Made by a program: the position numbers and the translations under genes | Assembly (NCBI GenBank): GCA_945873105.1 | Contig: CAMCBW010000013.1 | Span: forward strand, 1 to 64,000 | DNA length: 64,000 nt | Direction: 5' to 3' | From: Tangfeifania diversioriginum | GTDB lineage: Bacteria > Bacteroidota > Bacteroidia > Bacteroidales > Prolixibacteraceae | Shown here: positions 7,519 to 15,777 of the stretch, in pieces | Position numbering within the stretch: the first letter of the stretch is position 1 | How the letters are laid out: each line of letters opens with the position of its first letter | The notes under the pieces: model-generated | Told to the model about the DNA's origin: nothing | The model's input: only the letters and a program-made list of their open reading frames with translations | The model's database searches: none

Positions 7519-8661
7519 ATGAACCGTATCCTTCTCTTGCTGGCAATCGTACTGCTGACCGCATCCTGCGGCAAAAAAAATAACTATACCATTTCCGGAA
7601 AGATTGAAGGAGGAGCCGGTAAAACCATCTACCTGAACAAACTGCTTTCCACCTCCCTGACAACGGTCGACTCGGTAAAAATGGACCAATCGGGCGCCTT
7701 TCAATTGGAAGGGAAAGTAAGTGAACCAACTTTTTTCCTGCTTCAACTTACCGGGAACAATTTCGCAACCCTGTTGGTCGATTCGACCGAGAAGGTAACC
7801 ATTACCGGATCCTACCAACTGTTTGCCAAAGATTATACGGTGAAGGGCTCCGATAACTCGGACAAGGTTCGTGACCTTACTTTCAGGTTTGCAGCTGCCA
7901 AATCCAAATCCGACTCCCTGCGTTTGTTGTATCAAAAACACCAGAACGATGCTGGTTATACCATAGATCTGGAGCGCTGGAACAGGGAATACACCAGGGT
8001 GGTTTCAGATTACACCACTTACCTCAACGATTTTGTCAAGAGAAATCCCTTCTCCATGGCCAGTGTTTATGCCCTTTACCAAAAATGGGGGGAGAATGAC
8101 TTTGTAGCCAATGATTTTCAGGCAATGAAATCTGCCGCCTCCGCATTGTATGCCATTTATCCGAAGAGCGATCAAGTCAAGGCACTATACAACAATACTT
8201 TAACCATTATTAAACAGCAAAAAAATGCCAAGCTGTCAGACCTGATAAGCCAGTCGGCGGTGAACTCTCCGAATCTCAAGCTTCCGGATACCTCCGGAAT
8301 CGAACGTGACCTTTGGTCGCTTCATGGGAAAGTAGTTCTCCTGCACTTCTGGTCTTCCAAAGACCGCACCTCCCGCATCCAAAACCAGGTTCTGGTGGAG
8401 CTTTATGCCAAATACAAACATCGGGGTTTTGAAATCTACATGGTCAGCGTCGATGAGGACAAAAGCAGCTGGCTGTCTGCCATTGCGGAAGACCAGCTTA
8501 CCTGGATCAATGTCGGAGACATGAAAGGGAGTATCAAAGCATTGATGAACTACAACATCCGCAGCATCCCGGCCAACTACCTGCTGGACAAGGAGGGCAA
8601 AATCGCAGCAAAAAATCTAAAAGGCCCGGAACTTGACAAAGCACTTTCGAAGATTCTATAA
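7519..8661 (+). CDS. DUF4369 / TlpA-like lipoprotein lacking the CXXC motif
   Basis: This 380-residue lipoprotein has the signal 'LLLLAIVLLTASCGKK'. Residues about 20-110 match the DUF4369 domain (YTISGKIEGGAGKTIYLNK) that precedes thioredoxin-like domains in Bacteroidota. The C-terminal 140 residues have the TlpA fold with 'GKVVLLHFWSS', a cis-proline segment 'RSIPANYLLDKEG' and no cysteine: the usual WCxxC position reads 'WSSKDRTS'. A direct thiol-disulfide role is therefore unlikely; a chaperone or binding role is inference. A TATTTTTG box lies at 7436-7443. Confidence 0.85.
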   Translation: MNRILLLLAIVLLTASCGKKNNYTISGKIEGGAGKTIYLNKLLSTSLTTVDSVKMDQSGAFQLEGKVSEPTFFLLQLTGNNFATLLVDSTEKVTITGSYQLFAKDYTVKGSDNSDKVRDLTFRFAAAKSKSDSLRLLYQKHQNDAGYTIDLERWNREYTRVVSDYTTYLNDFVKRNPFSMASVYALYQKWGENDFVANDFQAMKSAASALYAIYPKSDQVKALYNNTLTIIKQQKNAKLSDLISQSAVNSPNLKLPDTSGIERDLWSLHGKVVLLHFWSSKDRTSRIQNQVLVELYAKYKHRGFEIYMVSVDEDKSSWLSAIAEDQLTWINVGDMKGSIKALMNYNIRSIPANYLLDKEGKIAAKNLKGPELDKALSKIL

Positions 8662-8732
8662 CTTTTAAAAAGTTATTGACTATCTTTGCGCGAAATTTCC
8701 TGGCAAGCGATTGTCACTAAAATTTTACGGTT

Positions 8733-9509
8733 ATCGGAAATAAAATCTATTTCATATCGGACCTTCACCTTGGTGCTCAGGCGCTCAAGGATAACAGGGA
8801 GCGCGAATTGCTTTTCGTAGATTGGTTGCAATCGGTCAAATCGGATGCCTCCATGCTGGTTATTTTGGGTGACTATTTCGATTTCTGGTTCGAATACAAG
8901 AAGGTTGTGCCGAAAGGTTTTGTCCGGTCACTGGGAGCATTGGCATCCATTTGCGACAGTGGTATTCCGGTTCATTTCTTCACAGGAAACCACGACATCT
9001 GGGCTTTCGATTACCTGTCGGAAGAGGTGGGAATGCAAGTGCACCACGACAACCTCTCCATCGAACTTATGGGCAAAAAGTTCTTCTTGTCGCACGGGGA
9101 TGATCTCGGGAAAAAGGATTTTGGCTATCAATTGATCAAGACCTTCTTCCACAACCGGATCGCCCAGTGGGCATTTGCCAAGATCCATCCGGATCTCTCT
9201 TTTCGCTTGGCCCATTATTGGTCAAAAAAGAGCCGTCTCTCCTACAAGCATGGAGACCGTCCGTTTAAAACCATCGAAGCAGAAGAGCAGTATCTTTATG
9301 CCATTGGCGCAGAAGCAAAGGAACATTTTGATTACTATATCTTTGGTCACCGTCACATTGTATTGAATGAGCAAATTGCTGAAAACAGCAGGCTGGTCAT
9401 TTTGGGTGACTGGATCAGAAAATTCAGCTATGGGGTATTCGATGGTCACAAATTTACCATCGAGACCATGGCTAAAAACAAATTACAAGAATTTAGTATA
9501 ACAATTTAA
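8733..9509 (+). CDS. LpxH-type UDP-2,3-diacylglucosamine diphosphatase, with an irregular start
   Basis: This calcineurin-like metallophosphoesterase resembles the enzyme that removes UMP in lipid A synthesis. The metal motifs are 'SDLHLG', 'GDYFDFW', 'GNHD', 'HGDD' and 'GHRH'. The ORF track starts at TTG 8808, which would remove the first motif (DxH). The coding frame clearly extends to an in-frame stop at 8718, but no ATG, GTG or TTG lies in between. I placed the start at ATC 8733 (IGNKIYFISDLHLG) as a guess. Alternatively TTG 8711 is the start and the AAAATTTT run at 8719-8726 carries a one-base indel or sequencing error. TATCTTTG at 8681-8688 is a likely -7 box. The next gene follows after 2 bp. 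Confidence 0.8.
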   Translation: MGNKIYFISDLHLGAQALKDNRERELLFVDWLQSVKSDASMLVILGDYFDFWFEYKKVVPKGFVRSLGALASICDSGIPVHFFTGNHDIWAFDYLSEEVGMQVHHDNLSIELMGKKFFLSHGDDLGKKDFGYQLIKTFFHNRIAQWAFAKIHPDLSFRLAHYWSKKSRLSYKHGDRPFKTIEAEEQYLYAIGAEAKEHFDYYIFGHRHIVLNEQIAENSRLVILGDWIRKFSYGVFDGHKFTIETMAKNKLQEFSITI

Positions 9510-9511
9510 TT

Positions 9512-10591
9512 ATGGGTAAAAAGCTTTATACCGTTATCGCAGGGACAGGGTCCTTCATTCCACCAACAGTTATTCCAAACAGCTATTTTTTGGATGCAGA
9601 ATTTTATGATCCGGCCACAGGAGAAAAATTCGCAACTTCGAACGAAGAGATTATCCGAAAATTCCACGAAATCACCAACATCGAAGAGCGCAGGTATGCC
9701 GAACCGGACCAGTCGACCAGCCATCTTGGAACATTTGCAGCAGAAGATGCCATCGTCTCTTCCGGATATGACCGTGAGACACTTGATTTCATCATCTGTG
9801 CCCACAATTTCGGAGATATATATCCGGGAACCTACCGCTCTGAAATGATTCCAGCAATGGCCAACCGGATCAAACTGGGACTGGGCATCAAAAACACCAA
9901 CGTATTTACCCACGATGTAGCTGCCGGATGCCCGGGATGGACCACTGCCATGATCATTGCGGATGCCTACATCAAAAGCGGACTGTTCAAACGAGGATTG
10001 GTCATTGGTTCAGATGTCAATTCACGCGTTTCCGATCCTTACGACCGCGACCGCATGATTTTCTCCGACGGTGCCGGAGCTGCCATCGTTGAAGCCGTAG
10101 AAAGTGAGACCCCTATCGGGATCCTTGCACAAGCCAGCAGATCTGACAATGATCCGGTCATGTTAAAAATGGCTGTCTCCTTGAACCCCAACTACAAAGG
10201 AACTGAAGTAAATATCAGGATGGCCGGTCACAAAGTATATGCCTATGCACTAAGTGCCGTACCAGGCGTAGTGAAGGCCAGCCTGGACAAAGCCGGCCTG
10301 CATTTGACAGACATCAAGAAGGTACTGATCCACCAGGCCAATGAAAAAATGGATGAAGCAATTCTTCAAAGGGTCTTCAAATTGTATGGAATCAAGGAGT
10401 TTAACCTGGATGTGATGCCAATGACCATCCGCACCCTTGGCAACTCTTCCACAGCCACGGTGCCAACTTTGCTGGACCTTGTGCTGAAAAACAAGATGGA
10501 AGACCATGCCATCGAATCTGGCGACCACATCGTCCTGACCTCTGTCGGTGCAGGAATGGTAATCAATTCAATAGTCTACAAATTTCCCTGA
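9512..10591 (+). CDS. FabH-like 3-oxoacyl-ACP synthase III family protein
   Basis: This condensing enzyme has the complete Cys-His-Asn triad: C140 in 'DVAAGCPGW', H274 in 'LIHQANEKM' and N311 in 'TLGNSSTATVP'. It belongs to the thiolase fold and should condense an acyl-CoA primer with malonyl-ACP. At 359 residues it is longer than typical FabH (about 320), with an insert near residues 25-45 ('SYFLDAEFYDPATG'). A specialised lipid role rather than bulk initiation is possible. It lies 2 bp after the LpxH-type gene and ends before a strong terminator. Confidence 0.85.
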   Translation: MGKKLYTVIAGTGSFIPPTVIPNSYFLDAEFYDPATGEKFATSNEEIIRKFHEITNIEERRYAEPDQSTSHLGTFAAEDAIVSSGYDRETLDFIICAHNFGDIYPGTYRSEMIPAMANRIKLGLGIKNTNVFTHDVAAGCPGWTTAMIIADAYIKSGLFKRGLVIGSDVNSRVSDPYDRDRMIFSDGAGAAIVEAVESETPIGILAQASRSDNDPVMLKMAVSLNPNYKGTEVNIRMAGHKVYAYALSAVPGVVKASLDKAGLHLTDIKKVLIHQANEKMDEAILQRVFKLYGIKEFNLDVMPMTIRTLGNSSTATVPTLLDLVLKNKMEDHAIESGDHIVLTSVGAGMVINSIVYKFP

Positions 10592-10610
10592 GAAATAAAG
10601 CATATCTGGA

Positions 10611-10645
10611 AAGCGCAACCGTCCCGAATGGTTGCGCTTTTTTAC
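10611..10645 (+). terminator. Intrinsic terminator after the FabH-like gene
   Basis: AAGCGCAACC (10611-10620) pairs with GGTTGCGCTT (10630-10639) across a 9-nt loop, followed by TTTTT. Confidence 0.9.
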
Positions 10646-10652
10646 CTAATAG

Positions 10653-10809
10653 CGAGGCCACAAAGACACAAAGGCACTAAGGTTCACAAAGAAGAGCTGA
10701 ATAGGAAAACCTGAATAGAACATGTCTAAAGATGTTCATCGGTGATAGTAAACAGTCAATATTTGTAAAACTTAGTGTACCTTAGTGCCTTTGTGTCTTT
10801 GTGGCCTCG
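10653..10809. repeat. Inverted repeat with perfect 31-bp arms (CACAAAGGCAC words)
   Basis: CGAGGCCACAAAGACACAAA... (10653-10683) and its exact complement (10779-10809) flank 95 bp of unremarkable sequence. The right arm overlaps the ORF-track start of rmuC at GTG 10801, which is therefore not the true start. Confidence 0.9.
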
Positions 10810-10848
10810 TTTTGTTTTCTTTCAGCTGCAACAAAAAACATATACTCA

Positions 10849-12243
10849 ATGGAATTCATCTATCCAATATTGGCCTTCCTTGCCGGTGGCATCCTCATTT
10901 TTCTCTGGCAACAGCGCCGTTTGAATGACGAACGTATTGCCCAGGCGATTAAACTCAATGAAACCGAGAAACATGGTCTCGCCCAAATAGCCGAAGCCGA
11001 AAAAATCCGCTCGCTGGCAGAACAGCAACTCTCCTCCCTTTCCAGGGACTTTGCCGGGCTGAAAACTGAACTATCGGCCGAAAGGCAAAAAAACGAGGAG
11101 TCTATCAAGTTGTTGACCACCTCCCGCGCTGATCTGGAACATGCCAAAAAACAGCTGACCGACAAAGCAGCTGAGTTGGAGCAAATCCAGAAGCGGCTCA
11201 CCGTGGAATTCGAAAATGTAGCCCACAAAATTCTGAAAGAACACTCGGCAGAGTTTACGACCCTGAACCAGAAAAATATCGGAGAGATCCTTTCCCCTCT
11301 CAAAGAGAAAATTACGACCTTTGAGAAGAAGGTGGAGGAGTCGTATGAAAAATCCCTCCGGGACCAGACCGACCTGAAGGCTGAATTAAAGAAACTGCAG
11401 GATCTCAACCAAAAAATTGGCAATGACGCCCAAAATTTGACAAATGCCCTCAAGGGCGACGTAAAGAAACAGGGCAATTGGGGAGAAGTTGTGCTGGAAC
11501 GGGTATTGGAACGATCCGGCCTGACACTCGGTCGCGAATACGAACGCGAGGTCCTGGATGAGAACAGCGATGGCAAGCAGATCCGGCCGGATGTGATCAT
11601 TCATCTTCCTGACAAGAAACACCTGATTGTAGACTCCAAGGTCTCCTTGATTGCCTATGAAAGGTTGGTCAATGAACAGGCCGATGAACTTCGGATTCAA
11701 CACCTGGCCGATCACCTCAAATCGCTCCGGTCCCACATCAAAATGCTCTCAGACAAACATTATCCGACGGCCAAAAATCTGAACAGTCCGGATTTTGTCC
11801 TGCTCTTCCTGCCCATAGAATCCTCCTTCAGTATCGCCATCCAGGAGGATCAGGAGTTGTTCAACTACGCCTGGGACAACAAGGTAGTGATCGTTAGTCC
11901 CTCCACTTTACTCGCCTCCCTGCGCACCATCGCCTCCATTTGGAAGCAGGAGAACCAAACCAAAAATGCCCTGGAAATTGCCTCTCTTGGAGCTTCCCTC
12001 TACGACAAGTTTGTCAATTTTGTGCAGGATCTTGAAAAGGTCGGTAAGGGAATTGAGACAGCCCAGTCCAATTATGCCAACGCCATGGGCAAACTGCATA
12101 CCGGGAAAGGAAACCTGGTTCGTACTTCTGAAAAATTGAAGGAGCTGGGAATCAAGACCCAAAAATCCTTGCCCGATCATCTAATCGAGGATGATCAACC
12201 AAAAGAGTTACCCGGAGAGGGTTCAGATTTGTTCAAAGAGTAA
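10849..12243 (+). CDS. rmuC: DNA recombination protein RmuC
   Basis: RmuC family proteins limit inversions at short inverted repeats in E. coli. ATG 10849 starts with a membrane anchor (MEFIYPILAFLAGGILIFLW), then a long coiled coil (about residues 20-190) and the conserved RmuC nuclease-like domain with 'GNWGEVVLERVLERSGL' and 'RPDVIIHLPDKKHLIVDSKVSL'. The length is 464 residues. The upstream GTG 10801 lies inside an inverted repeat and was rejected. The 3' end overlaps the convergent membrane-protein gene by 21 bp. The family's role is notable in a chromosome rich in inverted repeats. Confidence 0.93.
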   Translation: MEFIYPILAFLAGGILIFLWQQRRLNDERIAQAIKLNETEKHGLAQIAEAEKIRSLAEQQLSSLSRDFAGLKTELSAERQKNEESIKLLTTSRADLEHAKKQLTDKAAELEQIQKRLTVEFENVAHKILKEHSAEFTTLNQKNIGEILSPLKEKITTFEKKVEESYEKSLRDQTDLKAELKKLQDLNQKIGNDAQNLTNALKGDVKKQGNWGEVVLERVLERSGLTLGREYEREVLDENSDGKQIRPDVIIHLPDKKHLIVDSKVSLIAYERLVNEQADELRIQHLADHLKSLRSHIKMLSDKHYPTAKNLNSPDFVLLFLPIESSFSIAIQEDQELFNYAWDNKVVIVSPSTLLASLRTIASIWKQENQTKNALEIASLGASLYDKFVNFVQDLEKVGKGIETAQSNYANAMGKLHTGKGNLVRTSEKLKELGIKTQKSLPDHLIEDDQPKELPGEGSDLFKE

Positions 12244-13221
12244 CAGATGGCTTGCCGCAAGGGCCAGTGCGAAAAGGAAAAATAGGAATTCACGCCAAAA
12301 TCCGCGTTTCCCAGACATAAAAAAAGTGGTGATCAGAAAGGATACCGGTACCGTTGATACGGCGATGATACCCAATCCTGTAGAGGTAAAAAGAAAAACA
12401 GAAGGGAGGGTCAACCCGAGCATCCAGTAAAGTATGAGGAAGTATTTTCGTGTGCTCATCTTCCTGATATTGACAGAGTTGACCAGATTTATGCTGCCAA
12501 AGACAGAAAGAAGGAATACAAATACGGTTACGACCAGAAAACCGATATTGAAAATAAAATTGTTGTTTACAGATTTTACCCCCAGAACAATGGTCGCCAA
12601 AATGGTCTGATCCGATCCAGAGACAAATAGAAATGCCCAGAGAAGAAACCAGGGTAAAGTAATACCAATCAGCGGAATAACCAACAATCTCCAATTGTCA
12701 CTCTTCTGCAATACAAAAATAGAGATCCAGATCAATGGCAACAAGGTGACCACCGGAAGGTAAAACAGCGAGCCGATGGAGAGCAGGAAGGAGGCATTGA
12801 ATGTGGAGGAGATCTCATTCTTCCGGTGGTAGGTCGAGAAAACAAAATAGACGGACAACAGAACGAAAAATGTAGCCGGATAAGCCGGGTGAAATGTTTG
12901 AAGCGCCGGAAAAGAAGATACGATACTTACATAAAGAATTCCCGGAAGGAAGGTTCTGTGTTGTAAAAACTGAAATTCATAACTCAACAGAGATAGAATC
13001 AAGGCATTGATTAAAACAAGGACAAAACCAGTTACCACCGGCCAAATGGTACTCCCGGTAAAGAATTTGGCAAAAAATGTGTAAAGCGGCATCATCCCTT
13101 CCCCTGGCACAATGATTAGCGACACAGGTTCGCTTAGCGACTCCATCCAGAAAAGGAGGGCCACCAGCGGAATGAGTATGGCGCTGTAAACACTTTTGCT
13201 GTTGAAGAGCCTCAAAAACAT
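12223..13221 (-). CDS. Polytopic membrane protein (DUF6427-like)
   Basis: This 332-residue protein is almost entirely hydrophobic, with about nine or ten membrane segments. Charged loops include 'STYHRKNEISS' and 'VNIRKMSTRKY'. It resembles the DUF6427 family of uncharacterised Bacteroidota inner-membrane proteins; that assignment is from memory of the pattern, not a search. It lies 6 bp downstream of purD on the same strand, so the two are probably co-transcribed. Confidence 0.7.
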   Translation of the reverse strand: MFLRLFNSKSVYSAILIPLVALLFWMESLSEPVSLIIVPGEGMMPLYTFFAKFFTGSTIWPVVTGFVLVLINALILSLLSYEFQFLQHRTFLPGILYVSIVSSFPALQTFHPAYPATFFVLLSVYFVFSTYHRKNEISSTFNASFLLSIGSLFYLPVVTLLPLIWISIFVLQKSDNWRLLVIPLIGITLPWFLLWAFLFVSGSDQTILATIVLGVKSVNNNFIFNIGFLVVTVFVFLLSVFGSINLVNSVNIRKMSTRKYFLILYWMLGLTLPSVFLFTSTGLGIIAVSTVPVSFLITTFFMSGKRGFWREFLFFLFALALAASHLLLFEQI

Positions 13222-13227
13222 GGATAT

Positions 13228-14499
13228 CTATTTTAAATCAAATCCCAAATCACTGCGGAAGTACATCTTCTCGAAAGAGATGCGTTCAATATTCCTGTAA
13301 CTTTTGGACAGTGCCTCCTCCATGGAGTTGCCTATCGAACTTACAGCCAGGACCCTCCCCCCATTGGTAAGAATCTCCTCCCCTGCCAGACGGGTTCCTG
13401 CATGAAATACGACACTCTCTTCCACCAATTCAAGGTTGCTGATTACATGTCCCTTTTCGAAACTGCCGGGATAACCACCTGCCACCACAACTACCGTGAC
13501 AGCAGTCCGGGGATCGGTGACCAGGTTCTTTTCATCCAGATTTCCCTGTGCAACCCCCTCAAACAGATCGACCAAATCGGATTGAATTCGCATCATGACA
13601 GCCTCTGTCTCAGGATCTCCCATTCTGACATTGTATTCAATCAGGTAAGGTTCACCCTGGCAGTTCATCAATCCAAGGAAGAGGAATCCCTTGAAGGCTA
13701 TACCCTCCTTTCGCAATCCATTCACAGTTGGAAGAACCATCCGCTCCTCCACCTTTTTCATAAATTGCTCCGTAACAAAAGGCACCGGAGAAATGGCTCC
13801 CATTCCACCGGTATTCAGTCCGGTATCACCCTCTCCGATCCGCTTGTAATCCTTTGCCTCCGGCAATATTTTGTAGTGGGTGCCATCTGTCAGCACAAAT
13901 ACCGAACACTCCACCCCCGATAAAAACTCCTCGATGACTACGGTGGAACTGGCACTTCCGAAGAGGCCATCCAGCATCTCCTTCAACGACTGAATGGCTT
14001 CAGGAAGGTTGTCAATGATCAGGACTCCCTTTCCGGCCGCCAGACCATCCGCCTTCAAAACATAGGGTGCCTGAAGGGTTTTAAGAAAGGAAATCCCCTC
14101 CTCAAAGTTACCTGCATGAACGGTAAAATATCTGGCGGTGGGTATGTTGTGGCGAAGCATAAACTCCTTGGCGAACTCCTTGCTTCCTTCCAAACGAGCG
14201 CCATAACTGTCGGGACCAATCACAGGAATCTCTTTCAACAACTCATCTGCCAGGAAGAAATCGTGGATCCCTGCAACCAGGGGTATCTCCGGTCCGACGA
14301 TGACCATCTCAATGTGGTTTTGGAGTACGGCAATCTTGATGGCCTCAAAATCAGTCGTATCGATTGCCAGATTATGACCCAGCCCGGCAGTCCCAGCATT
14401 GCCCGGAGCAATGAAGAGTTGATTCAGTTTACTGCTCTGTCTTAGCTTCCAGGCAAAAGCATGCTCCCTCCCACCCGATCCAATGATTAAAATATTCAT
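13228..14499 (-). CDS. purD: Phosphoribosylamine-glycine ligase
   Basis: PurD joins glycine to phosphoribosylamine in purine synthesis using ATP. The protein begins 'MNILIIGSGGREHAFAWKL' at ATG 14499; the GTG nine bases upstream is less likely. ATP-grasp features include 'LKADGLAAGKGVLI', 'VVIEEFLSGVECSVF', 'NTGGMGAISPVP' and 'EYNVRMGDPETEAV'. It has 423 residues, normal for the family. No other purine genes are adjacent. Confidence 0.96.
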   Translation of the reverse strand: MNILIIGSGGREHAFAWKLRQSSKLNQLFIAPGNAGTAGLGHNLAIDTTDFEAIKIAVLQNHIEMVIVGPEIPLVAGIHDFFLADELLKEIPVIGPDSYGARLEGSKEFAKEFMLRHNIPTARYFTVHAGNFEEGISFLKTLQAPYVLKADGLAAGKGVLIIDNLPEAIQSLKEMLDGLFGSASSTVVIEEFLSGVECSVFVLTDGTHYKILPEAKDYKRIGEGDTGLNTGGMGAISPVPFVTEQFMKKVEERMVLPTVNGLRKEGIAFKGFLFLGLMNCQGEPYLIEYNVRMGDPETEAVMMRIQSDLVDLFEGVAQGNLDEKNLVTDPRTAVTVVVVAGGYPGSFEKGHVISNLELVEESVVFHAGTRLAGEEILTNGGRVLAVSSIGNSMEEALSKSYRNIERISFEKMYFRSDLGFDLK

Positions 14500-14597
14500 A
14501 ATTTTCACAATGTTGGTACAAAATAAACAAGAATTTCCTTTAAATGGGTGCGCGGGATACCTTTCTGAAAATTTATCTTAAATTTGATAGGTAAAAA

Positions 14598-14713
14598 AAG
14601 TGCCTAAAGTGCGCTAAAGTGCCTAGAGTGCCTAAAGTTATGGACTCCTTGCAACAACACAAATCAAGCATTAAGTAAAGTACTCTAGGCACTTTAGCGC
14701 ACTTTAGGCACTT
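14598..14713. repeat. Inverted repeat with perfect 32-bp arms (AGTGCCTAA words)
   Basis: AAGTGCCTAAAGTGCGCTAA... (14598-14629) is exactly complementary to 14682-14713. The loop is 52 bp. It lies between divergent purD and rbsK and ends 18 bp before the rbsK start codon. The same word family, with different arms, occurs at 25322-25437. Confidence 0.9.
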
Positions 14714-14731
14714 TAGTCACTTCTGAATTAT

Positions 14732-15652
14732 ATGACCAAACAATCAATCGTCGTGGTGGGTAGCTCGAACACCGACATGGTGATCAAAACGTCGAGGCTG
14801 CCTCTTCCGGGAGAGACTATCCTGGGAGGTGATTTTCTGATGAACCCAGGCGGGAAAGGAGCCAATCAGGCAGTTGCTGCCGCAAGGCTCAACGGCAATG
14901 TCACACTGGTCGCCAAGACCGGCAACGACATTTTTGGATCCCAGGCAAACATCCTCTTCGGGGAAGAGGGGCTCCACACCGAATTTCTTTTTACAGATCC
15001 AACCTCCCCTTCCGGCATCGCGCTGATCACGGTAGATGACCATGCCGAAAACTGCATCGTCGTAGCACCGGGAGCCAATGCCAAACTTACCGGGAAAGAG
15101 ATCGAATTGGCCAGATCGGCTATTCTTTCGGCAGAAATTCTTTTGATGCAGTTGGAAATTCCCCTGGATTCCGTTTGCCATGCCGCAGAAATAGCCTTCA
15201 AAGCCGGAAAGAGGGTCATTCTCAATCCTGCCCCTGCTCAACCACTGCCCGACACCCTGTTGAAAATGCTTTACCTGATCACGCCCAACGAAACGGAATT
15301 GGAACTATTGTCAGGATTGCCGGTAAACAATACGGAAACGGCCGAAATTGCAGCCAGGCACCTCCTGAACAAAGGCGTAAGCGTGGTGGTGGTAACCATG
15401 GGAAGCCTGGGAGCCCTGCTGGTCACGCCAACATCTTGCCAACTAATTCCCTCCTTTCCCGTCAAAGCCATGGATACTACCGCTGCCGGTGACTGCTTCA
15501 ACGGGGCACTGGCCGTCGCTATCGCGGAAGGTACCGACCTCGAAAGTGCCATTCTTTTTGCCAACAAAGCCGCCTCCATCTCGGTAACCCGGATGGGCGC
15601 ACAGGCCTCTTCCCCCTACCGGGAAGAGGTCGATGCATTAATGGATAGTTAA
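14732..15652 (+). CDS. rbsK: Ribokinase
   Basis: RbsK phosphorylates ribose to ribose 5-phosphate. PfkB-family signatures are present: 'GGKGANQAVAAARL' (about residue 40) and 'DTTAAGDCFNGALA' with the catalytic aspartate (about 245). It has 306 residues. It heads a co-directional set with a nucleoside hydrolase, an ADP-ribosylglycohydrolase and a sugar transporter, all consistent with ribose salvage. Another PfkB sugar kinase specificity cannot be excluded from sequence alone. Confidence 0.92.
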   Translation: MTKQSIVVVGSSNTDMVIKTSRLPLPGETILGGDFLMNPGGKGANQAVAAARLNGNVTLVAKTGNDIFGSQANILFGEEGLHTEFLFTDPTSPSGIALITVDDHAENCIVVAPGANAKLTGKEIELARSAILSAEILLMQLEIPLDSVCHAAEIAFKAGKRVILNPAPAQPLPDTLLKMLYLITPNETELELLSGLPVNNTETAEIAARHLLNKGVSVVVVTMGSLGALLVTPTSCQLIPSFPVKAMDTTAAGDCFNGALAVAIAEGTDLESAILFANKAASISVTRMGAQASSPYREEVDALMDS

Positions 15653-15777
15653 TTTACCTTCCAATATTGTCTCTAATTATGCTGCAAATCTCAGCGGATT
15701 GCTTCACATCGTTTGCAATGAAAGCTCTACAAACGGACGAACGAAGTGAGCTAATGCTGGACAGAATCAAAGTTTCT

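Noticed and set aside
10801-10848. ORF-track start of rmuC at GTG 10801
   Set aside because: The GTG lies inside the right arm of a perfect inverted repeat; ATG 10849 gives the family's N-terminal membrane anchor.
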